Shown: in pieces, positions 58,006 to 64,000 of the stretch
Layout: every line of letters begins with the position of its first letter
Numbering within the stretch: position 1 is the first letter of the stretch
Assembly (NCBI GenBank): GCA_050951505.1
Contig: JBMNJE010000003.1
Location: 1 to 64,000 of the forward strand
DNA: 64,000 nucleotides
Direction of reading: 5' to 3'
Origin: DUOA01 sp012839095
GTDB lineage: Bacteria > Bacillota > Clostridia > Caldicoprobacterales > DTU083
Translations under genes and position numbers: made by a program
The notes under the pieces: generated by a model
What the model was told of the DNA's origin: nothing
Database searches by the model: none
What the model saw: the letters and a program-made list of their open reading frames with translations, nothing else

Positions 58006-58935
58006 TTATAAGGACGGATTCAGGAAAATCGGATTGGACCAGGCTGTCCTTCCGGCTGAGTCGACGCATTCCGCCCTGACATAGCGTTCCTTTCCCGTCA
58101 GCTTATGGACGGCGGCATTAATGGTGCCCTTTTCACCGGCATGGATGCTTTTGCCCCAGTGTTCATAGCAAACAAAATGTATTTCCCTGACCGGCGAGCA
58201 TTCCACATATACCTGTCCGTCCCTTACTCCGAAATCGTATATCTCAGGCCCGCTGGAAGAATAGAAATTGCCCTGCATAAGGGATTTCAGAATCTCTTCC
58301 TCTGTCAGCCGGGGAGCTTTTACCATAACCCATCCGCCAAACCGATCATCAATGCGGTGGTGACAGTCATCGGTTGCAATGCCCCATATGCGTCTTCCCC
58401 TGCGAAGCAGTGAATCCCAGTCCCGTACAGCCAGACCGGTGCGATTTGCCATTTCACATCCGTGGTTATATATTTCCAGGGAAAAGTAACCATCCAAATC
58501 AAGGTAGTCCTCCAGATCAAGCCGGGACCAGACAGGATGGCAGAAGAAGGACATCATGCCTTTTTCACTCAGCTCTTCTATCAGCTTCTGTGCTGATTGT
58601 ATCCCTTCCCATGTGTCTGCTTTAAAAGCTTCTCCGTCAGCAAAAGCCCTCCTGCTGTCTTTTCCGGGAATGCCGACACAGTGATAGATCCGTAAAGGAT
58701 CCGGCTGAGCAGTATCCACTTCGATTCCAGGTATGAGAATAAAGCTTTCCTTATTGTATTGCTTAGAATCGGTAAATCTGTTGTGGTCCGTTATGGCCAA
58801 AAAGTGGTAGCCTGCCTCCTGATATCGTCGGATCACTTCATCCGGGTGAAGTTCACCGTCTGAATTGCTGGTATGGCAGTGCAGATTTCCTCTGTACCAA
58901 TTGCCGTCCTTTGAGAATCCCCTTTTTTCACTCAT
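58006..58935 (-). CDS. PHP-domain metal-dependent phosphoesterase (CehA/McbA type)
   Basis: 309 residues. His19 and His21 in NLHCHTSNSDG, then ITDHNRF, FCHPVW and the late GIATDDCHHR supply the PHP metal ligands. Members hydrolyse phosphate esters of nucleotides or sugars; the substrate is not evident. Preceded by GGAAAGG. Converges with the GAF gene. Confidence 0.88.
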   Translation of the reverse strand: MSEKRGFSKDGNWYRGNLHCHTSNSDGELHPDEVIRRYQEAGYHFLAITDHNRFTDSKQYNKESFILIPGIEVDTAQPDPLRIYHCVGIPGKDSRRAFADGEAFKADTWEGIQSAQKLIEELSEKGMMSFFCHPVWSRLDLEDYLDLDGYFSLEIYNHGCEMANRTGLAVRDWDSLLRRGRRIWGIATDDCHHRIDDRFGGWVMVKAPRLTEEEILKSLMQGNFYSSSGPEIYDFGVRDGQVYVECSPVREIHFVCYEHWGKSIHAGEKGTINAAVHKLTGKERYVRAECVDSAGRTAWSNPIFLNPSL

Positions 58936-59273
58936 TTTTACATTTCCTTTCCTTATATAATCACTTAACTATACAAGGGCTTCTAAAGCCGTTAACTCAC
59001 GTCTGAAGTCCCGAGTATGCAGGGCAGATTTATAATATACTCTCAAAGAGATCTATAGCTGAAAGAGACGTTTGAATTGTGGGTGTTGCTGATTTATGTG
59101 TTGCTTATTGTGATTAGTATAAATCATATCCCGGCAGGGGACAAGTGCAAATAATTTATTTGCCGTTTCAGACTTCCTGTATTTTCAAAAATTAATTCCT
59201 GCTGAATCAAGTATGAAATGTTTCAGTTAACTTAATACTAATATCATCATTACAGAAAAAGGAGGACAGTAAT
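58936..59273. other. Divergent intergenic region, no gene
   Basis: 338 bases between the PHP gene and the small 104-residue gene. AT-rich with TATAAT near 59031; no complete promoter or structured RNA recognised. Confidence 0.5.
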
Positions 59274-59588
59274 ATGTGGCGGGATTCCTGGAATAATTTC
59301 GGGTACACCCCCTATAATCCTTTTTGGGGCCGGACCGATCAGGAGGACGATGGAAGAGAAGCCAATGATTTTTATCGTGTCTTCGTGAATGGTGAATATA
59401 TAGGAGACAAGCTGTCTGTTGCCCAGGGAGACGGAGGCTCTCATGCTGTCCAGGATTATCTTGAATCCAGGGGCTTCAGCGGTTATGATTTTAAGACGGA
59501 GGATCGAGATGTTCACATACATGCCGAGGATCGGAGGCAGTTGGAGGATATAAAAAGACATCTGTCGGTATACCTGAGCATTAGATAG
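59274..59588 (+). CDS. Small acidic protein of unknown function
   Basis: 104 residues, Asp-rich, N-terminal Trp/Tyr/Asn-rich segment (WRDSWNNFGYTPYNPFWGR), no signal peptide or membrane span. A strong AAAGGAGG supports expression. I do not recognise the family; the N-terminus recalls spore-coat style composition but that is only a guess. Confidence 0.6.
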   Translation: MWRDSWNNFGYTPYNPFWGRTDQEDDGREANDFYRVFVNGEYIGDKLSVAQGDGGSHAVQDYLESRGFSGYDFKTEDRDVHIHAEDRRQLEDIKRHLSVYLSIR

Positions 59589-59882
59589 CAGGGTTCTTAA
59601 TCATATTTGGCGTAATTCATCCATAATTAAGACTTATTGAAACACATTCCGCAGTCCTGACAGTCTGCGGTTTTTTGTTTTCTGATCCCCGGCAGGGCAG
59701 GGTAAAATTGTGAACAAAAATTTTCCGGGAAGGAATGCCGTAAATAATGTAGAAGTAATGTAGAAGTAATGTAGAAGAAATGTTGAAGCAGTAGAAGGAA
59801 GAGCATTAAACAGCATTAGGATAAACAGCAGAAAGAACAAGTTGGTATCATGTTCAGCGAATAAGCAAAGGGGTTTAACAGA
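59589..59882. other. Intergenic region before the MoxR operon
   Basis: 294 bases. A GTAGAAGTAAT-type motif repeats two to three times around 59750-59780. An imperfect hairpin GCAGTCCTGA/TCTGCGG followed by six Ts near 59650-59678 may terminate the preceding gene. Confidence 0.45.
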
Positions 59883-60857
59883 ATGGATTTTCGGGAAATA
59901 CAGCAGTTGTCGCAAAAATTGAAGGATAATGTACAAAAGGTAATTGTGGGCAGGGACGAAACCATAGATCATATGATGATAGCCCTCATTGCCTCCGGTC
60001 ACATTCTGCTGGAGGATTATCCGGGAATGGGCAAGACCTTGCTGGCCAAATCCATGGCACGTTCTCTGGATATGGATTTCAGACGCATCCAGTTTACGCC
60101 GGATTTACTTCCCACGGATATCAGCGGTCTTAATTATTACAATCAGAAGGAAGGGGAATTTCAATTCAGGCCGGGCCCCATATTTACCAATATTCTGCTG
60201 GCTGATGAAATAAACCGGGCCACGCCCAGAACCCAGTCCAGCCTGCTGGAATGCATGGAGGAAAGACAGGTTACCATTGACGGTGAAACCAGGATGCTGG
60301 AGAAGCCTTTCCTGGTAATTGCCACCCAAAACCCTGTGGAAACACAGGGAACCTTTCCTCTGCCGGAAGCCCAGCTGGATAGGTTCCTTATAAAGACCAG
60401 AATGGGATATCCCACCACCGGGGAAGGGCTGGAGGTCCTGAAGCGATTCAAGAGCAGACAGCCCTTGGAGGAGATAGGGAAGATTGCTTCCCGGAATGAA
60501 ATCCTGGAGGCTCAGCGCAGCTATTCGGATACCTATGTCAGTGATGATATTTTAAGCTACATAATGGACATAGTGGAAAGGACAAGAAAACACCCTGATC
60601 TGATATTGGGAGTCAGCCCCCGGGGCAGTCAGGCCCTGCTGAAATGTGTCCAGGTATATGCAATCCTTCAGGGCCGAAGCTATGTCATACCTGATGATGT
60701 CAAGGCCATGGTCAAGCCGGTATTGGCCCACCGCATTATTCTTAAACTTACATCCCGCATCAGGGAAAATCAAGGCGAACAGGTCCTGGATCAGATTATC
60801 AGGGATACACCTGTTCCCGCAGAGGAAAACCTGATGAAAAAAGGAAACGATAATTAA
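59883..60857 (+). CDS. MoxR family AAA+ ATPase
   Basis: 324 residues. Walker A EDYPGMGKT (44-52), Walker B ILLADEINRA, sensor segment VIATQNPVETQGTFPLPEAQLDRF, and a C-terminal lid. MoxR ATPases are chaperones that act with DUF58 and membrane partners encoded next door. Ends one base into the next gene. Confidence 0.95.
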   Translation: MDFREIQQLSQKLKDNVQKVIVGRDETIDHMMIALIASGHILLEDYPGMGKTLLAKSMARSLDMDFRRIQFTPDLLPTDISGLNYYNQKEGEFQFRPGPIFTNILLADEINRATPRTQSSLLECMEERQVTIDGETRMLEKPFLVIATQNPVETQGTFPLPEAQLDRFLIKTRMGYPTTGEGLEVLKRFKSRQPLEEIGKIASRNEILEAQRSYSDTYVSDDILSYIMDIVERTRKHPDLILGVSPRGSQALLKCVQVYAILQGRSYVIPDDVKAMVKPVLAHRIILKLTSRIRENQGEQVLDQIIRDTPVPAEENLMKKGNDN

Positions 60858-62017
60858 TGTCTCTGTCATGGTTCATATTTGTGACGGCAGTCTTCATGGC
60901 GCTGCAGTCCTTTGTTTACAAAAGGCGGGGCTTTTCCAGGCTGGATTATACCCGTTCCTTCCACACCCCGGCTGTTTTCGAAGGTGAAGAGGCGGTAATG
61001 GTGGAACGCATCCGGAACCGGAAGCTCTTGCCCATTCCCTGGCTCAGGGTGGAATCCAAAATGAATCCCAATCTGAGCTTCTACCAGCAATCGGATATGG
61101 CTATTAAGCACGGTGAATTTCATAAAAGCTTTTTCAGCCTGATGCCCTTTACAGGCATCACAAGGCGGCACCGAATCCTTTGCCGCAGGCGGGGCTGTTA
61201 CAGGCTGGATTCAGCCGCCATGACCTGCGGGGATGCTTTCGGCCTGCAGGAAACAACCCGGGACTTTCGCGTTAATGCTGAGCTCCTGGTCTATCCCAAG
61301 CTGCTGCCTCTGGAAGAGGTTCCCTTTCCTTCTCACAGCTGGATGGGAGAGGTAACTGTGCGCAGATGGATTTTGGAAGACCCTTTTCTGGTAGCCGGTG
61401 TCCGCGAATACCGGTACGGAGATCCCCTGAATCGCATCAACTGGAAAGCCTCTGCCCGTACCGGTGAGCTTATGGCATTTCACATGGATCATACTGCCGA
61501 TCCCCGTATTATGATCCTGCTCAATATTGATCTTAGTGAAACCATGTGGGAAGCCGTTACCGATCAGGAGCTCATAGAGAGGGGCATCTCCTATAGTGCA
61601 ACAATTGCACAAAATGCAATAGAAAACGGCATTCCTGTCGGTTTCGGAAGCAATGCCTATGAAATAGACAACAAGAAGGCACCAATCCGCATTTCCCCCC
61701 AGCCCGGAAGGGAGCAGCTTACCCTTCTGCTGGAAATTATGGCAAAAATGGCGGTGGCAAGAAGCTGCACCTTCTTTACCTTCCTGGAACAGGAGCTGGA
61801 GATGGATTCCGGCCCCATGGACATCCTTCTGATTACCCCCTTCGTAGGGGAGCGTATGCAGAATCAAATCAGCAAACTGCGGATGAAGGGGCATTCGGTT
61901 GATATTATCTTGCTTAAATCCCCTGCAGAAGAAGAACTCCATGCACAGCATGAGGAACCGGAAGCAGAGGAACCGGCGAGAAGAGCAGGCGGCACAAGGG
62001 AGGGACAGGCTGTATGA
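60857..62017 (+). CDS. DUF58 domain-containing protein
   Basis: 386 residues: a short N-terminal membrane segment (1-17), a beta-rich middle, and the DUF58 signature YRYGDPLNRINWKASARTGEL, followed by a von Willebrand A-like fold without a full MIDAS evident. Partner of MoxR in envelope-related systems. Overlaps moxR by one base; its stop overlaps the next gene by four bases. Confidence 0.92.
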   Translation: MSLSWFIFVTAVFMALQSFVYKRRGFSRLDYTRSFHTPAVFEGEEAVMVERIRNRKLLPIPWLRVESKMNPNLSFYQQSDMAIKHGEFHKSFFSLMPFTGITRRHRILCRRRGCYRLDSAAMTCGDAFGLQETTRDFRVNAELLVYPKLLPLEEVPFPSHSWMGEVTVRRWILEDPFLVAGVREYRYGDPLNRINWKASARTGELMAFHMDHTADPRIMILLNIDLSETMWEAVTDQELIERGISYSATIAQNAIENGIPVGFGSNAYEIDNKKAPIRISPQPGREQLTLLLEIMAKMAVARSCTFFTFLEQELEMDSGPMDILLITPFVGERMQNQISKLRMKGHSVDIILLKSPAEEELHAQHEEPEAEEPARRAGGTREGQAV

Positions 62018-63336
62018 GGAGAAGAAGGCGGTTTATTTATATTCTCACTATACCCGCGGCAGTCTGGATGGATGCCTGTGCCCTTTTTCCCATGGTCCTT
62101 ACCCTTTACCTGCTGGGTTTGTCATCCCTTTCCCCATATTCCCTGGGCGCTTCTTTAATTGGTATGTATCTGTTTGGTGCCCTTTGCAGGAGACTGCTGA
62201 AACGCAGGAACAGGATGCTGTCTGTCCTTATATCCCTGCCGGCCTGTCTGGGCCTGGGTATATATCTGATTGGGGGCAGTCCGGTCCTTTTTGTTTTCAT
62301 CCCGCTGACATTTGCAGCTGCCTGCAGGGGTATTTTTATTGCAGAGCGGCCCTTTAATTATTCCTTCTCCGGTGTTTACTTATATATATCCCTCTTTATT
62401 TACTTTGTCAGCTATTACCTGTATGGCAAAATTATAGCTGTACAGCAGTACCAGGGCTATATCCTGACAGCAGGGCTGATTGCGGTTCCCTTTTTCTTAA
62501 TTGCCATCAATTCCCAGAACCTGCTTCAGGCTTCAGGTGAGGATCTCAGGGAGTCTTCATCCATGCCCGTTGTCAGAAGAAACAACCGGATTCTGGTTTT
62601 TGTCACCGTCCTGGCGGGCATATTGATTGCAGGTTACAATACCCTGAAGGATGCCCTGCTGACCTTTCTGAAGTCGGCTGTTTTGTCTGTTATGGCCCTC
62701 ATCGATCGCCTGTTCAGCATGCTTTATTCGCCCAGCCCGGCTGGAGAGACCCCCCAGGGGGGAATGCCGCCTCAGCTGCCGGCCGTGGAAGCCAGGCCCC
62801 CCTCTCCTTTTTGGGAGAAGGTAACAGAGATCATGGCATATGCTGTTCTTCTTATTCTATCGGCATTTGCCTTGTTTTTCCTGGCAAAGCAGCTGGTTAA
62901 GCTGTGGCGCCGGCTGGCTGCCTGGCTGAAGAAGCTGATGGAAGACGGACGCTGGGCCGGGGAGCATGCCGGATACAGTGACGAGAAAGAAAGCCTGATA
63001 GACTGGCAGATAATAAAACAAAGCTATGTGGACGGCATCCGGGAATGGCTGGATAAGGTCCGAAGAAGTGAGCCCAGGTGGAATAAATTGACCGATAACA
63101 GCCAAAAGGTCAGGTATCTATACAGACATCTGATTTTGAGAGCCATGGAATCGGGTTATTTCTTTCGTCCATGGCGGACACCCAATGAAACAATGGATGA
63201 TCTGACAAAGAAGGGCCTTTTAGGGGAAGATGCAAGAGAACTGCTGGAAGGCCTTTACGGGAAGGCCCGCTATACTGATAAGGCTGTTGAGGATTCGGAA
63301 GTGGAGATACTTAGAAGCAAGCTTAGGAATCAATAG
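62014..63336 (+). CDS. Polytopic membrane protein with DUF4129 C-terminal domain
   Basis: 440 residues: about six N-terminal membrane segments, a Pro-rich loop, another membrane segment (about 265-295), and a C-terminal soluble domain ending RHLILRAMESGYFFRPWRTP plus ETMDDL, typical of DUF4129. In many operons this is fused to or followed by a transglutaminase-like protease; here the transglutaminase core is absent. ATGA overlap with the DUF58 gene. Confidence 0.8.
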   Translation: MRRRRRFIYILTIPAAVWMDACALFPMVLTLYLLGLSSLSPYSLGASLIGMYLFGALCRRLLKRRNRMLSVLISLPACLGLGIYLIGGSPVLFVFIPLTFAAACRGIFIAERPFNYSFSGVYLYISLFIYFVSYYLYGKIIAVQQYQGYILTAGLIAVPFFLIAINSQNLLQASGEDLRESSSMPVVRRNNRILVFVTVLAGILIAGYNTLKDALLTFLKSAVLSVMALIDRLFSMLYSPSPAGETPQGGMPPQLPAVEARPPSPFWEKVTEIMAYAVLLILSAFALFFLAKQLVKLWRRLAAWLKKLMEDGRWAGEHAGYSDEKESLIDWQIIKQSYVDGIREWLDKVRRSEPRWNKLTDNSQKVRYLYRHLILRAMESGYFFRPWRTPNETMDDLTKKGLLGEDARELLEGLYGKARYTDKAVEDSEVEILRSKLRNQ

Positions 63337-64000
63337 GAGAATTGTCATCCTTCTCCTCATAGGGCTCTATGTGGGCGATGACCTGTGCCGTTTTGCTTAT
63401 ATCCCTGCGAATTCTGTTTTCAATTTCGTGAATCAGCCTGTGTGACTCTTCTATGCTCAAATCCGGCTGGATCATAATATGCATGTCGATATAAAGTGCG
63501 TTCTTGTCCCCTCGGCTGCGGATGTGGTGGGTATCCTTTACCTGGCTGAATTCCATGATCAGGGCTTTTATTCGTTCTTCATCGATAACGGCCTTATCCA
63601 CCAGCACATCCCGATTCAGCCTGAATATCTCGACTGCTGCATACAGAATAAAGCCGGATACCACCAGGGACAGGGCCGGGTCAATAAAGGACGGCAGCCC
63701 CAGCCTGATGCCTGTAAGAGTGACCAGAACTCCCAGGGAAATAAAGATGTCGCTTCGGGTGTGCATGGAATCGGAAATGAGAATCTGACTGCCCAGCTCT
63801 TTTCCCTTTCTGTATTCCGCGGTACTCACTGCAATATTTATAAGAAGGGTACCCAGAAGCAGAATCAGGCTTTCCGGAGTAATCATAGGTGTGACGGGAT
63901 GAACAAACCTGTTGGCGGCATCGACCAGGATCTTGCCGCTTAAGAAAAAAAGTATTCCCGAGATCAGAAGGCCGGCCAGGGTTTCAAACTTGCCGTGGCC
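63323..64000 (-). CDS. Cation diffusion facilitator transporter (partial)
   Basis: The 5' end is beyond the window; 225 residues remain. GHGKFETLAG (the metal-site HGK region), four membrane segments, DSMHTRSDIFISLGVL with the second His/Asp pair, and the C-terminal cytoplasmic domain (DTHHIRSRGD, IDMHIMIQPDLS). It exports Zn2+, Mn2+ or Fe2+ by proton exchange. Its 3' end overlaps the DUF4129 gene by 14 bases in convergent orientation. Confidence 0.93.
   Translation of the reverse strand, partial: GHGKFETLAGLLISGILFFLSGKILVDAANRFVHPVTPMITPESLILLLGTLLINIAVSTAEYRKGKELGSQILISDSMHTRSDIFISLGVLVTLTGIRLGLPSFIDPALSLVVSGFILYAAVEIFRLNRDVLVDKAVIDEERIKALIMEFSQVKDTHHIRSRGDKNALYIDMHIMIQPDLSIEESHRLIHEIENRIRRDISKTAQVIAHIEPYEEKDDNSPIDS

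Noticed and set aside
59750..59780. Short repeat of GTAGAAGTAAT before the MoxR operon
   Set aside because: Only two to three imperfect copies; too short to call a repeat element.
61211..61951. 246-codon minus-strand frame opposite the DUF58 gene
   Set aside because: Mirror of a conserved plus-strand gene with motif support; no ribosome site.

Overview
The window is an origin-proximal stretch of a spore-forming, Gram-positive member of the Clostridia. The evidence is the gene order dnaA-dnaN-S4-recF-remB-gyrB-gyrA on one side and rpmH-rnpA-yidD-yidC-khpB-mnmE-mnmG-rsmG on the other, the noc/parA/parB set with a perfect parS, the spore protein YyaC, strong AGGAGG ribosome binding sites with many GTG and TTG starts, and the 16S sequence. 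I cannot name genus or species from sequence alone.

Layout. 1-3.8 kb: a partial M15 carboxypeptidase, a sirtuin, a GT39-type membrane glycosyltransferase and a LiaF-like protein. 4.0-9.8 kb (minus): a complete rRNA operon (tandem promoters, 16S, 23S, 5S, tRNA-Asn, terminator); both large rRNAs carry long inserted hairpins. 9.8-20.5 kb: a helical unknown protein, gltX, apgM, argS, murG, a lipoprotein serpin, pirin, a GAF-type methionine sulfoxide reductase and tpx. 20.6-30.7 kb (minus): ilvE, gyrA, gyrB, remB, recF, an S4 gene, dnaN, dnaA. The origin is bipartite, with DnaA boxes on both sides of dnaA and a DnaA-trio-like unwinding element between dnaA and dnaN. 31.1-37.5 kb (plus): the rpmH-to-rsmG block. 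37.5-47.4 kb: an inserted sugar island with a divergent ArsR-type regulator, an ABC importer without its ATPase, a GH51 arabinofuranosidase, an SDR, a split transketolase and a beta-hydroxyacid dehydrogenase. 47.7-50.7 kb: noc, a half-size GDT1-like gene, parA, parB, parS. 50.7-56.6 kb (mostly minus): cvpA, DUF5711-like, yyaC (plus), ykuS-like, DUF4446, a lipid kinase and an exported protein. 56.9-64 kb: a membrane GAF sensor, a PHP phosphoesterase, a small unknown, MoxR-DUF58-DUF4129 and a partial CDF transporter.

The core is replication initiation, supercoiling, segregation, tRNA modification and membrane-protein insertion, mostly co-directional with forks leaving about 29-31 kb. Exceptions that run head-on are sir2/GT39, apgM-argS-murG-serpin and the 50.7-56.6 kb minus genes. 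The most distinctive features are the rRNA insertions, the sugar island with its unusual enzyme set, an ectopic DnaA-box cluster behind murG, and a parS site that forms the core of a 36-bp terminator-like palindrome.
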